DNA of 64,000 nucleotides from Bifidobacterium castoris (GTDB taxonomy: Bacteria; Actinomycetota; Actinomycetes; Actinomycetales; Bifidobacteriaceae). The notes below the pieces were generated by a model. The model worked only from the letters and a program-made list of their open reading frames with translations, did not search any database and was not told the origin of the DNA. This document shows, in pieces, positions 52,176-61,500 of this stretch; position 1 is the stretch's first letter; each line of letters opens with the position of its first letter. The position numbers and the translations under genes were made by a program. Location: the NCBI RefSeq assembly GCF_003952025.1, contig NZ_QXGI01000008.1, forward strand, positions 1 to 64,000. Reading direction: 5' to 3'.

Positions 52176-53465
52176 ATGGTCACAGCGGCGCAACTGACCG
52201 ACAAGCACCGTCGTGACCAAGTGCGGCTCGCCATCACCGCCGACTCGCAGGCCCGCCGCCTATGGGACTCAACACTCGACCTGCATGACCTCAAGGGCAC
52301 GCAGCCGATCTGGAAGAAAACCATGATCGACCTGCTCGCCCGCTGGTACCAGCTCAGCGCACGTATGGCCGCCCGCTACCTGCCGCAACACCGCGAGGCG
52401 AGCATCGGCGAGCCCGGCGACGGTGTTACCATCGCGATGCCACGGTTCGACCGTCGGCAGGCGGCCAAGGATTTCGACTGGATGGGCGCCACGAATGTGC
52501 TGTGGCACTTGGCCAAGGGGCAGACCGAGGAGGCGGCGTGGGCCGCGGCACGCAGCCTGTTCCTCGGCCAATTCCATGAGGCGGTGCTCACCGGCGGCCG
52601 CCGCACCATCCAGGAATGGGCGAAAAAGGATCCACGCGCCACCGGCTGGAGGCGCGTGTCCGACGGTGACCCGTGCGCGTTCTGCGCGATGCTCGTCTCC
52701 CGAGGCCCTGTCTATCTGAGCGAGAAAACCGCGCTCAAGGCGGACACACCAAGCGGCAAATATCACAATCGGTGTGGGTGCACCGTCGAGGTCGTGTACG
52801 GCGACTGGCGACCCACCGAACAGGAGCAGCAGTGGATCGACGACTACTACCGTGCCGCCGAACGGTTCCCCAAGGGTGAGAAGACATGGCAGAACATCCT
52901 GCCCATCATGAGAGACAAAGGCAGGTTCAGGGATTCGCCTAACGTTCGTACACCGAAGCCATCTGGCGGCAAGAGGGTGACATTGGCCCGAATTGTCGGA
53001 TCTGGATCACATGCGGAGCCATCTGGTAAACGACAGATAGTGCGTGTGGTCGCACAGTTCCCGCCAAAACATGGAACGTCGCCGATCCCAGTGGCCATCA
53101 GTGATGAAGTTCAGGGACACATCCTGCATGGAGATGGTAGGAAAGGCGGGCATCTACATGGTTCAGGAATTCTGAGAAAAACGGAATTTCCAGCGCAATG
53201 GGATGAAGCTCGGATTATGGACTGCGTCTATGAAACCGTCCGGTCGCCCACATGGGTCATGCCACCTCGCGATGAGCATGGACTCACCGTTTTCGGTAAG
53301 GAAATCGACGGTGTCCAGATTGAGGTCAAAGCATATTTCAGGGATGGACGGTTTGAGATTGACCGAGCATACCCAATTGGAGGGGACGGTGTGACCAGAA
53401 ACACTGAAAATGGTAGAATAAAGGTAGCAAAGTCAAAGAAACGCCAATGGAAGGGGATCTCATGA
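52176..53465 (+). CDS. MuF-like head protein with C-terminal EndoU toxin domain
   Basis: The 429-residue protein has two parts. Residues 1-225 are a MuF-type head morphogenesis domain with CAFCAMLVSRGP and YHNRCGCTVEVVY, the usual place being right after the portal. After a linker, residues 305-420 look like a bacterial EndoU ribonuclease: HILHGDGRKGGHLHGSG with two histidines (315 and 326), then FPAQWDEARIMDCVYETV. The DNA becomes clearly richer in A and T from about 52905, where the toxin part begins, so it was probably swapped in. Known family: MuF polymorphic toxins of temperate phages. The immunity gene follows with an ATGA overlap. Confidence 0.8.
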   Translation: MVTAAQLTDKHRRDQVRLAITADSQARRLWDSTLDLHDLKGTQPIWKKTMIDLLARWYQLSARMAARYLPQHREASIGEPGDGVTIAMPRFDRRQAAKDFDWMGATNVLWHLAKGQTEEAAWAAARSLFLGQFHEAVLTGGRRTIQEWAKKDPRATGWRRVSDGDPCAFCAMLVSRGPVYLSEKTALKADTPSGKYHNRCGCTVEVVYGDWRPTEQEQQWIDDYYRAAERFPKGEKTWQNILPIMRDKGRFRDSPNVRTPKPSGGKRVTLARIVGSGSHAEPSGKRQIVRVVAQFPPKHGTSPIPVAISDEVQGHILHGDGRKGGHLHGSGILRKTEFPAQWDEARIMDCVYETVRSPTWVMPPRDEHGLTVFGKEIDGVQIEVKAYFRDGRFEIDRAYPIGGDGVTRNTENGRIKVAKSKKRQWKGIS

Positions 53466-53734
53466 GCATTCAATATGAGGATCTGTTCCCTATGGCCGAA
53501 TCTAGCATGGCTGCCTCCGCCTGCACTGACGAAATCCGTAGGGACATCATGCAGGATGCGATTGATTGCGGAGAACCGGATTTAGCCATTATCGATGCGT
53601 TGGATATTGCCGGTGATGATATGCAACGACTATCGCATTTCCCCCAGCAGGTGCGCGACTTGGCCAATGATCCAGAATGGCCGGAATTCCATCGATTCCG
53701 AGACACCCTGAACAAGGTCGAATTCAACAACTGA
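53462..53734 (+). CDS. Candidate immunity protein for the EndoU toxin
   Basis: The 90-residue protein is acidic and mostly helical (DEIRRDIMQDAIDCGEPDLA, later PEFHRFRDTL). It starts inside the stop codon of the toxin gene and has GGAAGGGG before its ATG. It shares the low GC of the toxin domain. It is followed directly by a terminator. Small acidic proteins in this position are normally the antidote of polymorphic toxins. I recognise no named immunity family. Confidence 0.65.
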   Translation: MSIQYEDLFPMAESSMAASACTDEIRRDIMQDAIDCGEPDLAIIDALDIAGDDMQRLSHFPQQVRDLANDPEWPEFHRFRDTLNKVEFNN

Positions 53735-53752
53735 ACAGCAGTACAAAACTTT

Positions 53753-53784
53753 TCCCCATCGGCCAGTGGCGGGTGGGGATTTTT
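53753..53784 (+). terminator. Terminator after the immunity gene
   Basis: TCCCCATC (53753-53760) pairs with GGTGGGGA (53772-53779), followed by TTTTT at 53780-53784. It separates the toxin-immunity pair from the scaffold and capsid genes within the late region. Confidence 0.7.
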
Positions 53785-53831
53785 GTTGCCCGCAGGCCGG
53801 GCACGGAACCCACAACAGGAAGGATGCCATC

Positions 53832-54359
53832 ATGGCTGACAACCAGAACGACGACCCCGAGCAGGACGGGACGGGAACGGGGGCGCAACCCGACCCGGCG
53901 GCGTCTGAACCGCAGGAGCCACAGAACCCGTGGGGCGATGATTTCGACGCGGACAAGGCATGGAAGCTCGTGCAGCATTTGCGTGAGGAGAACAAGGATC
54001 TCAAGGACAAAAACCGCGCCTATGAGGACGAGAAGCTCTCCGAGCGGGAGAAAGCCGACCGTGATCTCGCCGAGACGAAAGCCGAACTCGACCGGTTGCG
54101 TCTCGCGAAGACGCTCGCGGAGATCCGCGCCAAGCATCCATCCCTGTCCGAGGAAGACATGGAGTTCCTGGGCTCAGGCAGTCCGGAGGAACTCGAAGCC
54201 AAGGCCGCGAAGCTCGCGGCACGACTCAAACCGGCAGCGCCGGATGGGCCGGAGCATCTCAACCCGCTGCGCCGCCAACCCACCGGCGGCATCGACCCGA
54301 CCGGCAATGGCAGGCCACGCGATTTCATCCGCGAAGCATTGCGCGCAGCACAACACTGA
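53832..54359 (+). CDS. Phage scaffolding protein
   Basis: The 175-residue protein is strongly charged, with a Pro/Glu-rich N-terminus, a long coiled-coil helix at about residues 45-125 (LVQHLREENKDLKDKNRAYE and on) and a short C-terminal end rich in Arg. This is the form of head scaffolds, and it lies just before the capsid gene. The sequence itself is not conserved enough to be sure. Confidence 0.75.
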   Translation: MADNQNDDPEQDGTGTGAQPDPAASEPQEPQNPWGDDFDADKAWKLVQHLREENKDLKDKNRAYEDEKLSEREKADRDLAETKAELDRLRLAKTLAEIRAKHPSLSEEDMEFLGSGSPEELEAKAAKLAARLKPAAPDGPEHLNPLRRQPTGGIDPTGNGRPRDFIREALRAAQH

Positions 54360-54389
54360 ACATCCATAACCTTTTAGGAAGGAACCCCC

Positions 54390-55349
54390 ATGGCAGAGAA
54401 TTTCGCCAATGCGATCAAGCGTTCCGATCTGGGTGACGCCCTCATTCCGAACGAACGCTCCACCGAGATCATCCAGACACTGCCCCAGCAGTCCGTCATC
54501 GCGAACCGCGCCAAGCGCGTCACAATGAGCAAGGCCAAGAAGGAACAGCCGGTGCTCGCCAGCCTGCCCGAAGCATACTGGGTCGCCGAAGGCGGTCTCA
54601 AGCAGACCACGAAGACCGGGTGGGAGGACGTGACCATCAGCGCCGAGGAACTCGCGGTGCTCGTCCCGATCCCCGACTCCGTGGTCGAGGACGCCGACAT
54701 CGACCTGTGGGCCGCGATCCGCCCGCTCATCGCCGAAGCGTTCGGTAAGAAGATCGACGAAGCCGCGATCTTCGGCGTCGACAAACCCACCACATGGGGC
54801 ACCGACATCCTCGCCGGCGCCACGGCCGCGAAGAACACCATCGCCGCCGGAACCGGCACGGATTTCGCCGCCGACGTCGCCGCGCTCGGCCAGAAGATTG
54901 CCGAACAGGGCTTCGCCATCAACGGGTTCGCCTCCAAGGCCGGACTCAACTGGCAGCTCATCGGCCTGCGTGACGCCAACGGACAGCCGGTGTACTCGCC
55001 CAGCATCGCCGAAGGACAGCCCAGCCGCCTGTACGGGTACGACCTTAACGAGGTCACCAACGGCGCATGGGACCCCACCAAGGCTGAGCTGCTCGCCGCG
55101 GACTGGAGCAAGTTCGTGTACGGCGTGCGCCAGGACATGACGTTCAAGATCTTCGACCAGGGCATCATCTCCGACGCCGACGGCAAGGTCGTGTACAACG
55201 CCATGCAGCAGGACTCCAAGATCATGCGCGTGGTCATGCGTGTCGGTTTCGCGGTCGCCAATCCCATGACACGTCTGGTCGCCAAGGGCAAGCAGTATCC
55301 GGCCGGTTTCATCACACCCGCCGCGGCCGGCGCCTCCGCCAAGGCCTGA
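54390..55349 (+). CDS. Major capsid protein, HK97 fold
   Basis: The 319-residue protein resembles actinophage HK97-type capsid proteins: ALIPNERSTEIIQTLPQQS, then VTMSKAKKEQPVLASLPEA, AEELAVLVPIPDSVVEDA and a C-terminal MRVVMRVGFAVANPMTRLV. GGAAGGAA precedes the ATG. It comes after the scaffold and before the head-tail adaptors, as expected. Confidence 0.88.
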   Translation: MAENFANAIKRSDLGDALIPNERSTEIIQTLPQQSVIANRAKRVTMSKAKKEQPVLASLPEAYWVAEGGLKQTTKTGWEDVTISAEELAVLVPIPDSVVEDADIDLWAAIRPLIAEAFGKKIDEAAIFGVDKPTTWGTDILAGATAAKNTIAAGTGTDFAADVAALGQKIAEQGFAINGFASKAGLNWQLIGLRDANGQPVYSPSIAEGQPSRLYGYDLNEVTNGAWDPTKAELLAADWSKFVYGVRQDMTFKIFDQGIISDADGKVVYNAMQQDSKIMRVVMRVGFAVANPMTRLVAKGKQYPAGFITPAAAGASAKA

Positions 55350-55351
55350 CC

Positions 55352-55822
55352 ATGACGCTGCAGCCATTCGCGACCGTCGATGAATTGGCCGAATGGCTCG
55401 GCGAACCCATCGACGAGGAACCAGACCAGCGGCGCGCAACACGCGTGCTACGCGCCGCCTCCAACCTCGTACGCTCCTACACACGCCAACAATGGGCGGA
55501 CGAGCACGGCAAACTATGCGAGGGACTGCCCGAGGCGCTCGCGGACGTGACCCTATCCTGTGCGGCCCGCTACTACGTGAACCCGAACGCGGAGACGCAA
55601 TGGACCAGCCAGATCGATGACGCGATGGACGGTGGCGGCCGCAAGGTCGAATCGTCCGGCATCTATCTGACCGAAAGCGAGCAGCGCATGCTCGACACCG
55701 TGCGTGAACAGGTGTCGGGCGTGGTCGCCAAAAGCGTCGCGTCCATCGCGACCACACGCGGTGACGCCGACGGGTATACGCGGGACGGGGGTGTCCCATG
55801 GTTCGTCGTCAACGGATTATGA
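55352..55822 (+). CDS. Head-tail adaptor (gp6-like)
   Basis: The 156-residue protein (FATVDELAEWLGEPIDEE, then RVLRAASNLVRSYTRQQW) looks like the small head-tail connector that docks below the portal. It starts two bases after the capsid stop and overlaps the next gene by four bases. Confidence 0.75.
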   Translation: MTLQPFATVDELAEWLGEPIDEEPDQRRATRVLRAASNLVRSYTRQQWADEHGKLCEGLPEALADVTLSCAARYYVNPNAETQWTSQIDDAMDGGGRKVESSGIYLTESEQRMLDTVREQVSGVVAKSVASIATTRGDADGYTRDGGVPWFVVNGL

Positions 55823-56250
55823 GCACCCTCGCGCGCGGCCGGTCGGACGCGTTGCGCCTTATGGGCGACATATGCACGGTGTCCCGTCCGACCGGCCGGT
55901 TCGAGGTCGACCCCGACACGGGGGTCACCACGCCGGTCGTGGATGTCATTTACCACGGGGCGTGCCGTGTGCAGACCGCCGGCGGCGTGGCCAGTCAGGT
56001 CGTCTCCGCCAGCGGCGACAGCACGAACGTGGGTGGCAACGTGCCCGTGTGGAGCCTGTACCTGCATCTGCCTTACACCGCGACCGGATGCCGGCCGGGA
56101 GACATCGCACACATCGACTCCAGTATGGACGCCGCTCTGGTCGGTGCGCGCCTGCGGTTGGTGAACCTGCAATCCGAGAAGACGTTGGCGACTGCGGCCC
56201 GGTGGAACGTGTCGCAGATGCCACGGGAAGCGGAGGCGACCGATGAATGA
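55819..56250 (+). CDS. Head-tail joining protein (DUF6093-like)
   Basis: The 143-residue, beta-rich protein has CTVSRPTGRFEVDPDTG and CRVQTAGGVASQVVSASGD, resembling stopper proteins of actinophages. I chose the ATG at 55819, which overlaps the previous stop; an ATG at 55798 would add seven residues. Confidence 0.7.
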   Translation: MSTLARGRSDALRLMGDICTVSRPTGRFEVDPDTGVTTPVVDVIYHGACRVQTAGGVASQVVSASGDSTNVGGNVPVWSLYLHLPYTATGCRPGDIAHIDSSMDAALVGARLRLVNLQSEKTLATAARWNVSQMPREAEATDE

Positions 56251-56614
56251 CGCATCACAACTGGCCGCGTTCGCCTCGAAACTGCGGCTCGCCCCGTCGA
56301 GGAAACGGGTGAAGATCGAGGCGACCACGAACAAGGCCGCGCTCAAGATCAAACAGGCGGTCATCGCCGACTTGCGCACCTCGTCGAATCCGGGTATCGC
56401 GCGGATTCCCATCGAATACGAGACCCCGTTCCTGAGCGCGCCCATGCAGGTGACCGTCGCCATCGGCCCGGCCGCGAAAGCGGGCGGGTTGGCGAACATA
56501 GCGTTCTTCGGCACCTACAAGGGTGGCGGCCGCCACCAATTCTATGAGCACGCCGAAGCCGAACTCGACACGTGGAAACACTATCTGAGCGAGGCGATGG
56601 AGGGATTGGACTGA
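56243..56614 (+). CDS. Head-tail joining protein (HK97 gp10-like)
   Basis: The 123-residue protein ends in GTYKGGGRHQFYEHAEAELD, like the end of gp10-type tail-completion proteins. It overlaps the previous gene by eight bases and touches the next one by a TGATG junction. Confidence 0.65.
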   Translation: MNDASQLAAFASKLRLAPSRKRVKIEATTNKAALKIKQAVIADLRTSSNPGIARIPIEYETPFLSAPMQVTVAIGPAAKAGGLANIAFFGTYKGGGRHQFYEHAEAELDTWKHYLSEAMEGLD

Positions 56615-57009
56615 TGGTCACGTATCTGCAGGCGCGCACACAGGTCCTCGCCCTCGTTCCCCCGCTCAAAGGGTGGCGCGTGTGGAGGGGAGTGCCCGCG
56701 CAGGGCGAAAGCCCTCCATGGGTGGTCGTCTCATTTTCCGAATTCGAACGGCAGTCCACCGAATCGTTGGCCACGACCTCGCATGTGGGGCGCCTCGACA
56801 TCCGTGTCGTGGGCGAGACCGACGAATCCATCGGCATCGTGTGCGGCAAACTGCAGGCCGCGCTCGACGGCGCATACCCCGGCCGCGGGTTCAGCCGTCT
56901 GGTGCCCGAACGTGATTCGGGCGTCTATTCGGCAGAACTCGTCTCCCCATTGACCGGCAGCCCGTTCGCGATGCGGGTGCTCACCTGGACGGTCGGCTGG
57001 GCCAACTGA
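56614..57009 (+). CDS. Tail terminator-like protein
   Basis: The 131-residue protein (VTYLQARTQVLALVPPL, then GRLDIRVVGETDESIGIVCG) fits the tail-terminator position, between the head-tail joining genes and the tail tube gene. Family likeness is weak. It starts at the last base of the preceding stop. Confidence 0.65.
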   Translation: MVTYLQARTQVLALVPPLKGWRVWRGVPAQGESPPWVVVSFSEFERQSTESLATTSHVGRLDIRVVGETDESIGIVCGKLQAALDGAYPGRGFSRLVPERDSGVYSAELVSPLTGSPFAMRVLTWTVGWAN

Positions 57010-57050
57010 ACCCTGTAGTAACCAATCAACAACCCATCAAGGAGAATGCT

Positions 57051-57589
57051 ATGAGCAACGAAGTGTCCGCCTCGCTCGAGGACGGCATGGTCAAGACCGT
57101 GTTCGTGCCCACCATCAAGGACATCAAAGCGCCCACCGTGGCGGAATTGACCGGCAACGGTGTGCTGGACATGTCGATGTGGCTGACCGGTGACGGTTTC
57201 CAGGCCACGCACGGACAGAACATGATCGACGACGACCGCGAAGGCTCCGCCGAGGTCGGTCAGATTCCCGGACAGGAGACATGGACCGACACGCTGCTGC
57301 GCGTCGTGGACAACATCAACCGTGTCGACGCGGCCGGCAAGACCGTGGACAACACGCTCGTCGAGACCCTCACGCGCGGCAAGACTGGTTATTTCGTGCG
57401 CCGCCGTGGCCTGCCCAGTGATGAGGCGTTCGCCGCCGGTCAGAAGGTCAGCGTGCTGCCTATCAGATCGGTATCAAGACGCCGGTCGCGCATGCCGTCA
57501 ACCAGCGTCAGCTGAGCCAGATCACATTCAGTGTGTCGCCGGGCGCGCAGGACGAGACCGCGACCGTCGCCGCCAATGCCGGCGCCTGA
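57051..57589 (+). pseudogene. Major tail tube protein with a frameshift near its C-terminus
   Basis: The start (CAAGGAGAATGCT before ATG 57051) and the first 137 residues look intact: VFVPTIKDIKAPTVAELTGN, then LTGDGFQATHGQNMIDDD and RRRGLPSDEAFAAGQKVSVL. After the codon at 57459 the frame turns into an Arg/Ser-rich run and stops at 57515. The -1 frame from 57461 continues with a natural sequence (YQIGIKTPVAHAVNQRQLSQ to AANAGA) and stops at 57589. A loss of one T near 57460 explains it. No slippery heptamer is present, so a programmed shift is unlikely. It is either a real mutation or a sequencing error. Confidence 0.8.
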
Positions 57590-57660
57590 CCGCCAACCAC
57601 ACACAACGGGGCCGCCCGCACCGCACGGTGGGGCGGCCTCCACATAGGTAAGGGGATCAC

Positions 57661-58167
57661 ATGCTACCTACGATTACACGCCCCACTGGCACGATCGAGA
57701 TCGTCACCGACCTCGACACCCTCAACCAGTCACGCGAGTTGTCAAAGAAATTGGAACAACTCGAAACCGAACCCACCAGCGGGCTGACCGAAAAAGAACT
57801 GTCCACGCGCGCCGGCAACGCGAAGAAACTACGCAAGGACCTCGAACAGGTCGTGCGCACCATCCGTGAGCATACGCTCATCCTTGAGGTGCGGGGATTG
57901 AACGCGAGCATGTGGGAACAGCTCGTCGCCGCGAACACCAGCATGGAAGACGGGCAACCGAAACAGGACATGCTCGCGTTGATTCGTGACGCGGTGACCC
58001 ATATGGCCACCGGCGCGCACATGCAACCCACCCCTGACGAACCATTGGAATTCAACGAGGCGGAACTGTCCGGCCTGCTTGACCAGATGCCCGACAGCCA
58101 ACTGGTCTCCATGATGCCGATCGTGCAGCAACTCAACACTCCCGCGGTCTCACTCCCAAAAGCCTGA
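57661..58167 (+). CDS. Tail assembly chaperone, short form (G)
   Basis: The 168-residue protein lies between the tail tube and tape measure genes, the place of the tail assembly chaperones. It is helical and acidic (LEQLETEPTSGLTEKELSTR, then VRTIREHTLILEVRGLNASM). AGGTAAGGGG precedes the ATG. Near its end, CCCAAAA at 58155-58161 is in the right frame for a -1 shift, which would join it to the following frame and give a longer G-T protein. Confidence 0.8.
   Translation: MLPTITRPTGTIEIVTDLDTLNQSRELSKKLEQLETEPTSGLTEKELSTRAGNAKKLRKDLEQVVRTIREHTLILEVRGLNASMWEQLVAANTSMEDGQPKQDMLALIRDAVTHMATGAHMQPTPDEPLEFNEAELSGLLDQMPDSQLVSMMPIVQQLNTPAVSLPKA
58155..58161 (+). promoter_or_regulatory. -1 ribosomal frameshift site CCCAAAA
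   Basis: The heptamer is read C CCA AAA in the zero frame. After slipping by one base both tRNAs can still pair (CCC, AAA). The next codon in the -1 frame starts at 58161 and runs open to 58547. The zero-frame stop follows at 58165. Confidence 0.8.
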
Positions 58168-58547
58168 ACCTCGACCGGCTCGCCCAACGCATCGCCGACG
58201 ATCCCATGCTTCGGGCGTCCCTGCGCACGGCGCGCACACTCGGCATCAGCTACAAACGTTTCCGCGGCTGGACGCCCAGTGAGGGCGACACCGTGGAATG
58301 GGACGGATGCGAGCAGGCATGGATGCTCGCCCTCGATCTCTACGAACAAACCCATGTATGCCCTCTGTGCGGCATGGATCCCGGCATCTGCCACGATGAG
58401 GAAAAATTCAACCAGCTGTTCGACGGGGCGGACGTGTACATGTGTTTCGCTTCACAGGCCAGAGAATTCGCTATGCAGAAATACGCGAAAAGCGGTGTCG
58501 TTGAAGCGCCCCACTCGCAGACCACACGGCTGAAACCCCGACACTAG
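58161..58547 (+). CDS. Tail assembly chaperone, frameshift extension (T)
   Basis: This -1 frame continues directly from the slippery site (SLNLDRLAQRIADDPMLRAS) and contains CPLCGMDPGICHDEEKFNQL, a usual element of actinophage T regions. The fused product would be 295 residues: 167 from G plus 128 here. An ATG at 58206 has no good ribosome site, so separate translation is unlikely. The tape measure gene starts 13 bases after its stop. Confidence 0.8.
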   Translation, partial: SLNLDRLAQRIADDPMLRASLRTARTLGISYKRFRGWTPSEGDTVEWDGCEQAWMLALDLYEQTHVCPLCGMDPGICHDEEKFNQLFDGADVYMCFASQAREFAMQKYAKSGVVEAPHSQTTRLKPRH

Positions 58548-58560
58548 AAGGAGACACGCG

Positions 58561-61500
58561 ATGGCGGTGAACGAGAACATCATGGTCCGTCTGACGGCCA
58601 ACATCTCGGATTATTCCGCGAAAATGCAGACCGCCGCAGCCCAGACCAACCAGTTGGCCACCACCATCGTCAAACCCACCAACCGTGCCAAACAATTCGA
58701 GACCGCAGCCACCAAGGCCGGCATGGCCGTCGGTGCCATGAGCCTGGCGTTCGGCGTCTCCGCTGTCAGGATGTTTGCGGATTTCGACGAGGCGATGAGC
58801 GAGGTCCAGGCCAACACCGGCGCCACCGGCGATGAACTCGAATCGTTGAAGAACGCCGCCCTGGACGCGGGCAAAAGCACCGTCTACAATGCGACCGAAT
58901 CCGCGAACGCGATCAATGAGCTCGCCAAGGCGGGTATGAGCACCGCCGACGTGTTGAACGGTGGCCTGTCCGGCGCGTTGAATCTCGCTGCCTCGGATGG
59001 CATGGAAGTCGCCGCGGCCGCGGAACTCATGAGCTCGGCCTTGGCGCAGTTCAAACTCGAAGGCAAGGACGCCGGGGCGGTCGCCGACGCGCTTGCCGCC
59101 GGCGCCGCCGCCGCACAAGGTTCCGCATCCGATCTGGGGTACGCGCTCTCGCAGGCTGGTCTGGTCGCCAACTCGTTCGGCATCTCGATGCAGGAGACCG
59201 TCGGCGCGCTCTCATTGTTCGCGAACACCGGCATGATCGGCAGCGACGCGGGCACCAGCCTCAAATCGATGCTCCAGCGTCTGGCCGGCCCATCCAAAGA
59301 GGCTGCGCGCACGATGGAGGAGCTCGGCATCAACGCGTACGACGCGTCCGGCCAATTCATCGGACTCGAAGCACTGGCCGGCCAATTGCAGGAGCGTATG
59401 GGCGGCCTGTCGATGGAACAGCGCAACGCGGCGATGAACATCATCTTCGGCGCGGACGCGGTACGAGCCGCCAACGCGCTCTACGAGGCCGGCGCCAGTG
59501 GTGTCGCTCAGTGGACGAAGACCGTATCCGAGTCGGGTGTGGCCGCGAAGATGGCCGCCGCGAAAACCGACAACCTCAAAGGCGACCTCGAACAGTTGAG
59601 CGGCGCGTTCGAGACGGCGCTGATCAAAACCGGTTCCGGCGCGAACGATGCATTGCGGGATATTGTGCAGGGCATCACCGGTGTCGTGGACGCGTTCGCG
59701 AGCCTCGACGAGGGCACACAGCAGTTCATCGTCAAAGCCGGCATCATGGTCGGTGCCGTCGCAGGCATGCACAAAGTGTTCGGAGATTTGCAGAACTCCA
59801 GCAGTGCGGTTGGTAAAAATCTGGGTCTGGCATTGGACCCGATTCAGCGGCTGCAGACCGCTGCACCATTGGTGTCGGATGGCATGACGCAGGTGTTCTC
59901 CGCCATGCGGTCGAGTGCTCGCGGTGCGGAGCTCATGTCGAACGGCATGACCCGCGCGCAGACAGCCATGAGCGGTGTGAAAAGCATCGGCTCTGGCGTA
60001 ATGAACCTGTTCGGCGGCCCGTTTGGCATCGCATTGACCATCGCCGGTATCGGACTGGCCAACTATGCGAAAAAGGCACAGGAGGCCAAAGCCCGCACGC
60101 AGGAATTGCAGTCAGCCATCGAATCCGGTGCGAACGTATCCGAGCAGATGGTCAAACAGGCGCAGTCCGTGGACTACGGTTGGTACGACCGATGGAAGAC
60201 TGGTGTCGATAACCTGTCGGGTGCGCTCGACAAGGCAGGCGTGAGTATGAGCGAATTCGTGCTCGCCGCACAGGGTGACACCGGCGCACTGGACAAAATC
60301 AACAAAATCATTGATGAATGGTCTGGATACGATTCCGACACGGCTGAATTCAACATTGCTCGCGTCATGAAATCCGATCTGGCAAACCTGACCGCCGCGT
60401 ATGACGAGGCGAACCAGAAAGCCGACGAGGCTAAGCAGGCCAATGAGGAACTCGCTACAGCCACCGGCAAGACCGGGGACGCCGCCCAGGATGCGGCCGA
60501 CGGCACCAGTGAGCTCACGGCGGCGATGGAGGAATCTCAAAAAGCGGCTGAGGAGTACGCGGACGCCGTCGACGATCTCATCGACAGTCTGTTCGCTATG
60601 GCCGCTCCCGCGTTGAGCGCCGCACAGGCACAGGTGCAACTTGATGAGAGCATCCGCGAAACCGTGGAAAACCTCACCAAACAAGGTCGCGTGCTCGACG
60701 AGAACGGCAACTACCTCGAGGGCCTTCAAAAAGAAGGTGAGGAAACGAAAACCGCATTGTACGGGCTCGCTGGCCAAGCACAGGACACCGCGATAAAATT
60801 CCTCGAAGAAGGACAAGCGACCGGCGACATGGAAGGCGCAACCCAGCGTGCCGGTGATGCGCTCAACAATGCGCGCGAAGCGTTCATCAAAGCGGCCACG
60901 GCCGCAGGTATCAGCAGTGAGAAAGCCAACGAACTCGCCGACACCTACGGATTGACCCGAGACGAAACCGAAAACCTCAAGAAACAACTCGAGGAACTCG
61001 AAAAAACCAACCCAAATCCCAAGGTCAACGTTGATATTCAACCGGCCCAGTCCGCGCTCGGTGAACTCGCGTCGAAAACCACGAGCCTGCCCAACGGCAA
61101 TGTGTTGATTTACGCGAACAACCAGCCGGCCATGCTGCAGATCGCCGAGGTAGTCGGCGCGAAGATCGACCCGAAAACTGGCCAGATCACTGCGGACAAA
61201 GCGCAATACGACGCGATATTGGCGCTCGCGAACGGTGCGAAACTTAACCCGAAGACCGGTGAGCTGCTGGGCGACAACAGCAAATACTGGCAGAGCGTCT
61301 GCAAGGCTAATGGGTGGACGATCGATGAGAAGACCGGTGTCATCAAGGGTGACAATGGTCATGCGTTGAAGAGCGTGGACGAGGTCAACAACAAAAAGGT
61401 CATCGACAAGTATTTCACGATTTCGGACAACGGGAGCGCGCAGTTGAACATCAACCGCGTGGCGTCGTTGGACGCGATGCAGATCGCGGACAAAACGTAC

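Noticed and set aside
57453-57464. Programmed frameshift in the tail tube gene
   Set aside because: No X-XXY-YYZ heptamer is present at the shift point, unlike the tail chaperone site, so a mutation or read error is more likely.
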